Program-made: the position numbers and the translations under genes | Notes under the pieces: generated by a model | The model's input: only the letters and a program-made list of their open reading frames with translations | Told to the model about the DNA's origin: nothing | The model's database searches: none | In this document: in pieces, positions 11,632 through 22,222 of the stretch | How the letters are laid out: every line of letters begins with the position of its first letter | Position numbering within the stretch: the stretch's first letter is position 1 | DNA from: Piezodorus guildinii | Lineage: Eukaryota > Arthropoda > Insecta > Hemiptera > Pentatomidae | Length of the DNA: 64,000 nucleotides | Direction of reading: 5' to 3' | Assembly (NCBI GenBank): GCA_023052935.1 | Contig: CM041294.1 | Span: 43,620,736-43,684,735 of the forward strand

Positions 11632-11715
11632 AAACTGTTACTTTTAACCACTTAGGGTACGAAATTTCCCGAACCCGAATTCCCCTATTGCACATCGGTA
11701 AAACGAACCTCAAGA
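11632..11715. repeat. Short dispersed repeat (partner at 13100-13205)
   Basis: It shares AACCACTTAG, an ACGAATTT/ACGAAATTT block with CCCGAACC/CCAAACC, and ATTGCACATCGG with 13100-13205, in the same orientation. It lies just left of Helentron-like copy B. The family is unknown. Confidence 0.5.
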
Positions 11716-11764
11716 AAAAATATAAACTTTATAACTTTTTTTTTTTATACAAATATATTGGAAG

Positions 11765-12672
11765 ATATCTATTTTTACTTTCATTTACTATATATAGTAT
11801 GGGGAAGTATTGCGATCGTGATAATTTTCGAATTCCAGTTTTCAACGGAAATATACGTTTTAGGGTCTCCTGAGTCCAAATAACCAAGTCCCACAAAATG
11901 GTCTGTGTGTGTGTAGTAACTCCCGGGCGTAAGTTAAGTCCTATGAAACTGAAATTTTATATTTAAGACAACTATAAGCCCGAAACGTGACAAAACTTTT
12001 TCACCAAAATGAGCTTACCACAAGAAGCACTTTATACCATGCATTTTGCACCTTTTTTCGATTTTCTCAAAAACGGTTCCCACGATTTTGATTAAACTCG
12101 CTGTATCGATGTAAAATTTAATGGGCTTTAATATCGTGTAGGTTTTATTCTGATTAAAATGGTTTGACAGGGCTTAAATGCCGACATTTTACATTTTCTT
12201 CCCCTAAAGTACCTTTAATTTTGTAGATTCAATAAAAATAACTATATTATCTTGTTAACGCTGATGAAAACAGGTAAATATATAAATTGAATAAATGCGA
12301 TACCCAACTAAAGGAGAAAACAGAAAAAAATATTTTTTTAATGCAATCTTTCGGTTTTGAACATAAGAGCAGTAATATGCATGTATGATACACCGTTGAA
12401 AAGCTAAAGGTTTTAGAAAAAATATTATCTTATACACAAGCTTTTAAAAGTTAATAGAGAGTGATGAAATGAACGTAAAACTAACTGATTATTTTAGATA
12501 ATGATATAATAGATTTTTTAATGAAACACATGTTTCTATATAAATTCAATTTAATTAATTCCTTAATAGTTTCACGTATTTTCGTCTCTAACTGTTTTTA
12601 AAAATTCTTTCATTGATTTTAAAAATGGAGGTAAGGGAAAGTCGTGTGTTGTCCGCACCAGATTTTTTTTAT
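11765..12672 (-). mobile_element. Helentron-like repeat, copy B (near complete)
   Basis: It runs from the palindromic tip at the left (ACTTTCATTTACTATATATAG) to the 5' end at the right (ACCAGATTTTT; reverse complement AAATCTGGTGCGGAC). Internally it has GTATTGCGATCGTG, a short (GT)n, AACTCCCGGGCG, TGACAGGGCTTA and ATACACCGTTG. About 0.9 kb, with no ORF. It is a good reference for the consensus. Confidence 0.9.
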
Positions 12673-13289
12673 AAAGAGTACAGGAGCTAATGTTTCCAGA
12701 TTTATAATTTCAAGTACGCTGTCCACTTGTTATTGCCTCGTTTTGTACGCAGTTGTAGAAGAGATTTCCTTATATTTTAAGTATAACCTTCATGATTGCT
12801 AAGATATATATTCGTATTGGCCTGAAAGTACCAAGATTTGGCTCTGAACTCTCTCAAGGAATTTATACGGTTTTATCATTTTCCAGCGAGTAAATTACTA
12901 AGATGCTTTGGGTTGAGATTTTAGAACTTTAGGTTCGATTAAACAATTAAGAATGCAGCCCACTGGAAGATTATTTAAAGCTAGAGATTGCCTGGTATTC
13001 GAAGTCCGCATAGTTAAATTATGCTCATAGTTTGACTGCTTCCAAGACCACTCACTCTATTATGCATTGATTTTTAGTACAAAAAGTCAATTTTTACGAT
13101 TAGAAATTTTTGTTTTCAACCACTTAGTGGACGAATTTGTCCAAACCTTTTTCCCAAACGAACCAAAACGAATTCACCCATATTGCACATCGGCAAAAAT
13201 AACCATTTGGAAAAAGCTCTCCAGATAAATTAATTTTGGTATATTTTCAATAATGAACCTTTGTAATCGAGCAAAAAAAAAAAAATCCG
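12673..13289. other. Unassigned sequence with repeat block
   Basis: No gene is seen. The part at 13100-13205 matches 11632-11715. Confidence 0.45.
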
Positions 13290-13515
13290 TCAATATTCCT
13301 ACAAAATGAAAAAAAAAAATCATTGAAATTAGTTTAGAACTAGCAGCAGTTCTGAAATTAGCAGCGGTGATTTTCCATTATCGTTTGAATTATTTATTGC
13401 TTTTCATATTAGTTAATTGCCAATAAACGACTATATAAACAGTTATCCCCCTAATATAGATGTTTTGAAATAATAAACCATTGTCTAATAATCTGCAGTC
13501 TTCTTCAGATAGTAC
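13290..13515. repeat. Diverged dispersed repeat, copy 2
   Basis: Partner of 1-325, see there. It lacks the (AT)n expansion present in copy 1. Confidence 0.55.
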
Positions 13516-14135
13516 AATTGAGTGCGTGAAATCGTATTTTTTTTTGTTAATATAGATTGGATGATTTTTTTTTTTTTTTTTAGTAGGATGATTTAGTACA
13601 GAAGCGAACTTTCTAATTATAATTATGCCAAGTAAGCTGTAACGATGTAAAAACGGTTAGTCTTGATTCTTGGGTGAAATTGAGTAGAAGTGGTCCCTCT
13701 GATAAAACTTTTCCAAAGCAAATATACGTAATGAAACTTGCCCTTTAACGAACTGCTAGAAATGTAAAAGTCCTTCCGTTAGGCACTTTCTTGTGAGACT
13801 TTATCTGCCTAAAGTTGTAAAATAAAGATTTTTCCAATTAAACTTTAATAATGGAACATATAAATCTCGCTAATGATGTACACTTTTGATGATGCCTTCT
13901 CGAGAGGCCTAAATCCTGCCGAAAACCTTAATCTTACACAAAACATACTTACTAAAAAATTAACAGCTGATAGAAATACCATTCAACTGCCTAGCAAGCA
14001 ATGAGCAATTTTTTAATGATGAATAAATGAAATCCAGTTTTGTTTTCCAACATAAATTTTTAAAATTAATTAATCTGTGTAGTTACTTTCCACCACTACT
14101 CAAGTATTCTATTAATGAAAATATATATTATATAC
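13516..14135. other. Unassigned AT-rich sequence
   Basis: No coding sequence or recognisable element. A T-run is present at about 13567-13580. Confidence 0.4.
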
Positions 14136-14398
14136 TGCTCCACAAAAAAAAATTTGGGGAATTATGAAAAATTTATTTTTTAAATAAAAAATAAAAACGA
14201 TATGGTTTCTATTACTATTAACAATTATTAAGGAGAAGTTTATGAAATAGAAACCTTTGTTTACTTAATGTAAACAAAAACATTTAATAAGGTAATAATC
14301 AAGTTACAAATAACAGTTCTTATTGCGATTTATTGGCAAAAATTAGGTTCAAATTTTTTTGTTAAACTTATTAATTATAATTATTATTAAACCTTAAA

Positions 14399-14524
14399 AT
14401 GGTTATAACTGCCAAACAAGTGGCCAGAGCCGTTTCTTTAGTCGAAAACGACCATAGTCAGAGAAACGCTGATCGGGAATTAGGATTACCTGACAGCACT
14501 GTGCGCAGAGCGTTCCAACACTAG
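14399..14524 (+). pseudogene. Tc1-like transposase, N-terminal part
   Basis: The ATG at 14399 opens a frame with AKQVARAVSLVEND, then RNADRELGLPDSTVRRAFQ, a helix-turn-helix DNA-binding motif of Tc1/Paired type. A TAG stop follows at once, and the LINE insertion lies a few bases further on. In an intact relative the frame would run on into the GSGRP linker, which is found on the far side of the LINE at about 15125. So this is the first ~40 residues of a protein normally near 340 residues. Confidence 0.8.
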
Positions 14525-14529
14525 ACTCT

Positions 14530-15119
14530 GCACAAATTCTCCAAATTTCATCAGAACCTTACTCATCATCCTAACCCTCTAGCACAATCCCTATCCAGCA
14601 CCATTCATCCGTACAATCCTCCTCGAAGATTGAAACGGCAGTGGCCGCGAGACGTATTGTAAACATTTAAATTGGAGTTCTGACACTGGTCAGATCCTCC
14701 ACTCATGTACGGTATGTTTGTGGCTATTCCGCCCTAGCTCGGCCTCTACTGGATTACACCAGTGATGCGCTGAGTGAGAGGCACTGGGATCTCTTGGATT
14801 CGGCTTCTCCCCCCACTTGTGGAGGGAACAGCCGAGTCTAGGGCCCCTTTAGCAGATTGTATATAGTTATGATTATTTGTATGATGTTTATTTATTTGCC
14901 AAATTTTTATTTATCTCAATTATAGGTTGTTGTTTTGATATTTTATTTGTTATTATTTTATTGTATATATATATGAATTTATTTATTTTCTTTTTTATGT
15001 AATTTGACTATTATTATTATTTTCTGTATATATTGTATGAATGTTGTCTCATATCACTATTATTATTGTTCATTTTGTAACAAATTGTAATATATTTCAA
15101 TAAAAAAAAAAAAAAAAAA
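14530..15119 (+). mobile_element. Jockey-type LINE 3' end inserted in the Tc1-like element
   Basis: From about 14532 the sequence matches the sense strand of the LINE at 2940-4366. It encodes the last ~40 residues of ORF2 (SKFHQNL...PPRRLKRQWPRDVL, stop at about 14660), then the hairpin-bearing 3' UTR and a poly(A) at 15102-15119. The flanks GACTCTGCAC (left) and GACTACACAC (right) look like a diverged ~10-bp TSD. Removing the insert re-joins the transposase linker. Confidence 0.88.
14801..14834 (+). other. Hairpin in LINE 3' UTR (second copy)
   Basis: 16-base arms around a two-base loop; 13 of 16 positions pair. Compared with the hairpin at 3273-3304, two positions have changed on both arms so that pairing is kept (a C-G to G-C pair and a T-A to C-G pair). 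Confidence 0.75.
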
Positions 15120-15700
15120 GACTACACACGCAGGCTCGGTTCGGGTCGCCTAAGATCGACACAGCCATGAGATGATAGGTTTATTTTAATAAATACTCTT
15201 TGAAATCGCTTTTCAACTGCTACTGAGACTGCTCAAAGACTATGGATGGTTCTTGATGTTTCAATTAGTGCCTATATTGTCAGAAGAAGACTTGCTGAAA
15301 TAAGTTTACATCCTAGGAGGGTAGCCACAGATCCACAGCCCATTTTAAATCATCAAAGAAGCCATTTAAGAGTTTGCTCGATAGCACATATTGTGGAATG
15401 AAAATGAATGGAGGACTGTACTTTTTTCCAATGAGTCACGTTTTTCACTTTATTTTCTAGATGAACGTGCTAGAGTTTACCGAATTTACCGTCAGGTGAG
15501 TTCGGGATGAACTTGGCAGACGTGTGAGAAGAAGAATTAGCCCTCCTCAAAACAGGAGCAAAGAACTTCTTTAGTGGCAGCGTGGGAGGGAATCCCGCAA
15601 GATGTTGTAGGAAACCTTATTAGAAGTATGCCTAAAAGGCTCCAGGCAGTAATCCAAGCAAGAGGAACCAATACGCGTTATTAAAAGTTGTGTTAAAGAG
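15120..15700 (+). pseudogene. Tc1-like transposase, central part, decayed
   Basis: Resumes after the LINE with TRRLGSGR, then RFSTATETAQRLW, RRRLAEISLHPRRVA, NHQRSHLRVCSIAH, and FSNESRFSLYFLDERARVYR. This order (linker, second DNA-binding half, catalytic core start) is that of Tc1-family transposases. Stop codons occur at several places, and the region holding the remaining catalytic residues is scrambled, though a fragment at about 15580-15660 still resembles the C-terminal QQDxxxRLxxSMPRR-type tail. Confidence 0.8.
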
Positions 15701-16040
15701 AGAAAACATTTTTTTTTTTTTTTTTTTTTTGTAATTATAAGTTTTCGATAATTTTCTCTTGTTCCATTTTTTCAAATAAATCCTTATTTTTTTTTTAATC
15801 TTGATATTACCTTTAAATCATCCCAAAATAAAATATTTTATAAACTTTCGATTTAATGCCAATTAATTTCACAGGAAATAAAGAAATTATTTTTCAAAGT
15901 GAGCCACTTTTTTGTGGAGCAATTTATTACATTAGGGTATATTAAAATTCGAGTATATATGATAAATGTTTCTAGATCATGAACTTGATCTATATGAAAT
16001 GGTACACAAATATAGATTCAGAAAAGAAAATATAAATAAA

Positions 16041-16348
16041 TAATTGATCACCCGAGTAAGGGTATGTATGTTGGGCGGATGGAGAAGGAAATAAGAAGAT
16101 TAAATATCACAGAGAAGGAATGCTTAGGTCGGGAGAATTGCAAAATGAAAGTTTCTAAACTGGCCAATCCTGTGCAGGAAAGGAGGAATCCCATTGTAAG
16201 AGGATGGACTGAGATGAGAAACGCAAGGCGATCAGAAAGGATGAAGGCGTTTTGAAAAAAAAGAGAGGACTGACATGGTGTTTTGACTGGTCCTATATGG
16301 CCTGTTTAAAAATAAAATAAATAAATAAAAAAATAATTTATCACCCGA
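16041..16348 (+). mobile_element. ~280-bp LINE 3' end with 15-bp TSD
   Basis: TAATTGATCACCCGA (16041-16055) and TAATTTATCACCCGA (16334-16348) form a TSD with one mismatch. The insert encodes a 63-codon open frame with basic tail residues and ends in AAATAAATAAATAAA. It looks like the 3' end of another LINE family. The coding part is too short for a clade call, and a SINE is a weaker alternative because no pol III boxes are seen. Confidence 0.7.
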
Positions 16349-17477
16349 AATCTTAAGCAAAATTCCTTCGTTACTTTTATAATATCCTTAGCTAATTTTA
16401 GATGTGTGTGTGTGTGTGTGTTTATATATATACACACATGATATTATATTACGTATGATTGAAATGGCATCAATATTATACCGAATTTATATAAAAACTG
16501 TAGGTGTATAAAGCTACAATAAAATACTACTATAATACTATATTTATTAGGTAAGCGGTTTTATTGAAGTGGAAACTGATCATATTCCTATGATTGCGTT
16601 ATTATTTTTGAGAACTCAGGTATAAAGCTCGTAAAAACATAAATATAAATTATAATTTAATGTAAAACGCTAACACAATTTACAGAATAAATGCAAATTA
16701 CTTGTCGATAAAACGAAAATAAACTGGAGAAATGAAAATACTGGGTTAATAATAACTCGGAATTCCCTACCGTTTATGTCGAGCGATAAAAGGACTAAGG
16801 CACGCCATTTTGTGCTCAATAAGGAAAAATGGACTAGTTTCAGGAGTATTTCAGGAAACATGTTGCTACAACTGAGACATAATTAATTCTGTTGCCATGT
16901 CAAATTTATACAGTAATGATATGCAATTTAGGGAATAAGACCGGTAGTTTAGGTAGGCTGGCACGACTAACAGTTAGGTGTAAGGACCAGGTTTCTGGTT
17001 AATTGGCTGGTCCCTTCGAAAATTGAGTCTTTGTTTCCAACTAAACTTTTATCTTCGATATTAAGTTGTAATCATGCTTTCTATATTATCGAATATACAT
17101 TTTATAAGGAATCGCATTCAAAAGTACCTGTAGAATTAATAACATGTTTATCTCTCTCTATTTATAAAATGATAAGCGAGATTATTGGTTACCGCGACAT
17201 CCTAAACCACATGACGGATTTTGACTTGGATTGCTCATCTAGAGCGTTCTTTCCTGAGGATCTTTTAAGTACAATACGTTAAAATTTAGAATTTCTTAAG
17301 ACGGGGAAATAAAATATTACTCCAACTAGACTCAAGGCATAAAAAAATCTTTCCAGCAACATAGGAAGTAGTAAAGACGTATATATACTCTAGAAAAGTG
17401 CAAGATGTTATAAAATTTGAAACGCAACAAAAGAAGCCGTACACGTTAATGGAAAGTTGTTATAAGCGTATAAATAA
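16349..17477. other. Unassigned sequence with (GT)n and one isolated ORF
   Basis: A (GT)n tract lies at 16404-16420. The plus-strand frame 17031-17282 (83 codons) is open but matches no family I recognise and has no splice-site or codon evidence. I list it as unassigned. Confidence 0.4.
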
Positions 17478-18380
17478 AAAATCTGGTGCGGGCAATACAC
17501 GACCTTCACCTGCCAGCGACTTTTGAACTAAATTTAAAAACTATTAAATATATTTTAATTTTAAAACTATTTGTTGATTTCAATAAAACGTGCATTCATT
17601 TTTGTTGGAAACATGATTTAGATTGAATAATATAACTATTTTAAATTGATCATCTCTAATAAGTTCATTCCTTATTCTTCACTTTATATTACCTTTTACA
17701 AAAGTGTGTATCAGATAGTATTTTTTCTAAAATATTTATCTTCCTAACCTTATATTATATATCTATATTACTGTTCTTATTATAAAAAAAAATACATAGA
17801 CAAATATTTAAGCTCTTTTATCCTTTATTTGGTCATCAAGTTCGTCCAACTTCTATATTTAGCCGTCCTTCATCAATGTCATTAAGAAGATATGGTTAAT
17901 GTTCTGGAATGTACAAAATTAAAGGTACTTTAGAGGAAGAAAATTCAAAATATCGGCATTTAAGCTCTGACATACTATTTCAATCAGAATGAGACCTACA
18001 TGATACAAAAGGCCATTAAATTTTACATCGATACAGCGAGTTTAATCAAAATCGTTAGAGCTGTTTTTGGGAAAATCGTAAAAAGGTGCAAAATGCGTAG
18101 TATAAAGTGGCTCTACTGGTTACCCCATTTAGATGAAAAGGTTGCTGTAACATCTCGGGCGTATAGTTGTCTTAAATATAAAATTTCACTTTCGTACGAC
18201 TTTTCGTTTTTGCGCTTCTTACCAAACACTCACACACAGACCTTTTTTTGGGACTTGGTCATTTGGACTCAGGGGACTCTAAAACGTGTATTTCCGTCGA
18301 AAACAGGAATTCAGAAATTTTCATGATCGCAATACTTTCCCTTACTATATATTTTCTATATAGTTAAGTAAAAGTATTAA
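17478..18380 (+). mobile_element. Helentron-like repeat, copy D
   Basis: The 5' end AATCTGGTGCGGGCAATACA is at 17489-17508, and the 3' tip (GATCGCAATACTTTCCCTTA then TATATA) ends near 18378. It keeps the full internal order in plus orientation. An 108-codon open frame across its 3' half is chance coding in a non-coding repeat. Confidence 0.9.
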
Positions 18381-19145
18381 AAACGTCTTTAATTTATCCA
18401 TAAAATGATGTTGAGATTTTTGGTTTTTCGCTAACTCCTAAATTTAGAATTGTATACGGTTTTCGATAGTTTTCATACATGTATCACTTTAAAATAAAAA
18501 GACAATAAAATAAACCAATTTTGAAATAGCGTTATAAAATAAAAAATATTTTCTTGCTAAGTGCACTTTTCATTATGAGGACCTTATAATAAAGAGATGA
18601 ACTCTAATTCGGTGAAATATTGTTTTTTTTAGACAACAAAATCAAACTGCGCCCTTGCTTAGCAGTTTGCAAGTTAATCTCTAGTTTAATATAAAAAGCA
18701 ATAACACCTAACCAAGTTAAACCCAATATGATCTATTTCGATCGGCTAATTGTTTACACCCTCGAAAAGCCCGATATTGATAAGGCGTTTCCTCAGCATC
18801 CCCGAATACAACGGCGCTGATTCAGAAACCAGTTTGGGCGGTTTGGATTTTATACAAAAGCGGTACCAATGAATGTATCTCCTCCTCCCCTCACTGGTTA
18901 GAATATGTTTCTATTCTAAAGGCTTGACCGCCCTGTTTAGCTTGATTGGAGATAAATTAACATGAATAGGGTACAACATCTAGGTGTATCCTATTTACAT
19001 ACTAATTTCTACTTTACATTTAACATTTAAATGACCTTTCCATAGACTTTGTACTGACAGTGATAATTTAATAGTGGATGAGCTATTCCTGAACTGACAT
19101 CGATGAATACTGTTACATGTGGCTACTAATTAGAACACATATTTT
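18381..19145. other. Unassigned sequence, GC-richer patch
   Basis: 18730-18960 is noticeably richer in GC than its surroundings but has no open frame on either strand. It could be a non-coding exon, a regulatory segment or an old repeat; nothing in the sequence decides. Confidence 0.35.
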
Positions 19146-19452
19146 TTAAGTGTTTGTTTGTTTATTTATTTAACGTCACTTTATGCTACTATGGCTAATC
19201 GGACGATGATACAGCGGGAGTCCTAAATTTTGTCTATCCAGGTTTTATTAGGATAGGGATCTTTAACGAGTACCTGACATCGCACAGGCTTGGGACCACC
19301 TTTTAACGTGCCCTCCGAAGAGCGGCATAACTAAGGACTTTTTACTTCCATTAAAAAATCCTAGGACAACTTAAGGGTTTGAACCTATGACCTTTGGCAT
19401 AGGAGGTTGTTATGCTAACCACCCAGCTACAAGTGATTCCTATTAAGTGTTT
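19146..19452 (-). mobile_element. tRNA-derived SINE (family 2), full copy, 10-bp TSD
   Basis: The element spans 19156-19442, flanked by perfect TTAAGTGTTT (19146-19155 and 19443-19452). Same organisation as at 9964, with the tRNA-like head at the right end on the minus strand and the A-rich tail at the left as T-rich sequence. Confidence 0.9.
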
Positions 19453-20079
19453 AATATATCAATAATACATTTTGAATTAGTACTTGGTTTGATTCAATAA
19501 TTAAGGATGAGTAATATAAAACATGGTGTCAGATTTTTACGGACTGTCACGTTCCATAATTCTGTAATATTGGAATCGTATACTGTACGTCCAAATTAAA
19601 AAAAAAAAAAAAAAAAAAATGGTTTGAATTAACCAGCGCTCCGTAAAAATCACCATTCGAAAGGACTACTAGGAACCTTTTCAATAACATCCGAAAGGAA
19701 GTTTAATCTCTTGTGTAAACCAATTAAGTGGTTTTCGGAAATCCATTTTCTAAAAACGAAAGGCAGAGCTTAGTAAGGATTTAACAACACCCCTCAATGC
19801 TTGGGCCAATCCATAAGATACTCTCTCTTTGAGATAATTTTACCAATAAAAAGTAAGTAATGACCCTTCCAATGGACATATGTAGAATCCAAAGAGTTAG
19901 ATGCTTCAGGATCGGGGAGAATACTCTGACATACATAGGAATATCCCGGGTTAGATAGGCCTTCCACCAGCCATGACAACCGGGTCATTCCATGCGAAAA
20001 TCATCCGGAAATATTACGATCGTAGATATTCATAAACACTATCACGGTGTATTCTTTCATATAGTTAGGATAATGCAAA
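19453..20079. other. Unassigned sequence
   Basis: An A-run lies at 19598-19619. No gene or recognised element is seen. Confidence 0.4.
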
Positions 20080-20935
20080 CATTTTTACTTTCACTTACTA
20101 TATAGAGTAAGGGAAAGTATTGCGATCGTGAAAATTTTCAAATTCCAGTTTTCAACGGAAATACACGTTTTAGGGTCTCCTGAGTCCAAATAACCAAGTC
20201 TCGCAAAAAGGTCTGTGTGTGGTAACTCCCGGGCGGAAACGGTAAGTCCTATGAAACTGAAATTTCATATTTAAGACAACTATACGCCCGAGACGAGACA
20301 AAAATTTTTTCATCAAAATGAGCTTACCAGAAGAGGCACTTTATACCACGCATTTTGCACCTTTTTTCGATTTTCTCAAAAACAGTTCCGACGATTTTGA
20401 TTAAACTCGCTATATCGATGTAAAATTTAATGGGCTTTTATATCATATAGGCTTTATTCTGATTAAAATGGTCTGACAGGGCTTAAATGCCTATATTTTA
20501 AATTTTCTTCCTCTAAAGTACCTTTAATTTTGTAGATTAAATAAAAATAACTATATTATCTTGTTAACGCTGATGAAAAACAGATAAATGTATAAATTGA
20601 ATAAATTTGATACCCAACTAAAGGAGAAAACAGAAAAAATATTTTTTTAAAGCAATTTTTCGTTTTTGAACAAAAGAGCAGTAATATACCTATATGATAT
20701 ACCGTTGGAAAGCTAAAGATTTTAGAAAAAATATTATCTCATACACAAGCTTTTAAAAGTTAATATAGAGTGTATATATAGAATAGAGTAGAATATATAG
20801 AGAGTATTTATTGAAACACATGTTTCTATATAAATTCAATTTAATTAATTCCTTAATAGTTTCAAATTCTTTCATTGATTTTAAAAATGGGGGTAAGTGA
20901 ATGTCGTGTGTTGCCCGCACTGGATTTTTATTATA
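20080..20935 (-). mobile_element. Helentron-like repeat, copy E
   Basis: Near-complete copy in minus orientation: palindromic tip at the left (ACTTTCACTTACTATATAG), 5' end at the right (CCCGCACTGGATTTTTA). It has a local rearrangement of short TATAGAG units at about 20765-20805, where other copies have single sequence. Confidence 0.9.
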
Positions 20936-21194
20936 TTTTTTGGATGATATTATGATAGGATGATATTATATTTTTATTTCTATCTTTGCTAATTTTCAAG
21001 TTAGAGCCACCCAAACTTTGGCTTTTTCATACATCGTTCCAAATTTCATGAATATCTGAAATCCTATAATTTCTGAAAGATTTTGCATGGGATCAACCCA
21101 TCTATATTTTATCAAGACTCTTAGCTATGTTTCATATAATAAGTAATAACACTGTATAAAGTCTAATATTAATTAATCGAATTCGATTTGTTTT

Positions 21195-21256
21195 ACGATC
21201 GCAATACTTTCCCTTACTATTTATTCCATATATAGGTAATTGAAAGTAAAAATTAA
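21195..21256 (+). mobile_element. Helentron-like repeat, isolated 3' tip
   Basis: It contains only the last ~60 bases of the family (ACGATCGCAATACTTTCCCT, then a degenerate palindrome arm AATTGAAAGT). It lies 80 bases before the 5' end of the next copy in the same orientation. Confidence 0.75.
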
Positions 21257-21337
21257 CATTATTAAGTAATTTCCTATTATTTAAGTAATTAACAATATTT
21301 TTATAGTCGCCTAAAATAAAATATGAAAAGATAAAAT

Positions 21338-22222
21338 AAATAATCTGGTGTGGGCGATTACAGAATTTTCAAATACAGTTAGAGATAAAAATGAATGAAA
21401 GCATTAAAGAATTAATTAAATTAAATTTCTATAGAAACGTGTGTAGATTAAAAAATCTATTATATTATTATCTAAAATAATCAGTTAGTTTTATCGGCTT
21501 TTCACCACTCTTTATTAACTTTCATAAGCTTTTGTATGAGATAATATTTTGTCTAAAATCTCTGGCTTTCCAACGGTATATAAAACCTGTATATGACTCT
21601 TCTTATGTTCAAAGACAAAAAAAATATTAAAAAAATATTTTTTTCAGTTTTCTCCTTTAGTTGCTTACAAAATTTGCTCAACTTGCATATATAGCTGTTA
21701 ATTATCTATGCTAACAAGATAATATAGTTATTTTTATAGCATCTACAGAATTAAAGGTACTTTAGAGGAAGAAAATATATATTGAATATTATATTAAAAA
21801 ATAGGCATTTAAGAGCCCTGCCATTCTATTTCAATCAGAATTAAACCTAAATGATAATAAAGCCTATTAAATTTTACATCGATATAGAGAGTAATCAAAA
21901 TCGTTGGAGCCGTTTTTGTGAAAAATCGTAAAAAGGTGCAAAATGCATGGTATAAAGTACATCTTCCGGTCAGCTTATTTTGATGAAAGGTATTTTTGTA
22001 ACATATCGGGCGTATAGTTGTCTTAAATATGAAATTTCAGTTTTATAGGACTTGTCGTTTTCGCCCGGGAGTTACTACACACACACACACAGACCTTTTT
22101 TCAGGACTTGCTTATTTGGACTCGGGGAAACCTCAAAAGTGTATTTCCGCTGAAAACTGGAATTCGAACATTTTCACGATCGCAATACTTTTCACTACTA
22201 TATATAGTAAGTGAAAGTAAAT
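21338..22222 (+). mobile_element. Helentron-like repeat, copy F
   Basis: 5' AATCTGGTGTGGGCGATTA at about 21342, all internal blocks, an internal (CA)n at 22077-22091, and a well-kept 3' palindrome (ACTACTATATATAGTAAGTG) ending at about 22219. Confidence 0.9.

Larger units (their letters stand above)
14136..15921 (+). mobile_element. Degenerate Tc1-like DNA transposon, split by a LINE
   Basis: The ends are inverted repeats: TGCTCCACAAAAAA at 14136-14149 and its exact complement at 15908-15921. Similarity fades further in. The left part encodes a helix-turn-helix DNA-binding region (14399-14524). After an inserted LINE, the right part continues with the RRLGSGR linker, RRRLAEISLHPRR and FSNESRFS, the N-x-E/D-S-R-F-type block around a Tc1-family catalytic aspartate. 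Several stops and frameshifts kill the gene. The uninterrupted element would be about 1.2 kb. Confidence 0.85.

Noticed and set aside
17031..17282. 83-codon ORF as a host gene
   Set aside because: No family match, no splice sites and no codon bias that I can see; kept only as unassigned.
18000..18326. 108-codon ORF
   Set aside because: It lies entirely within a Helentron-like repeat; other copies of the repeat have stops there.
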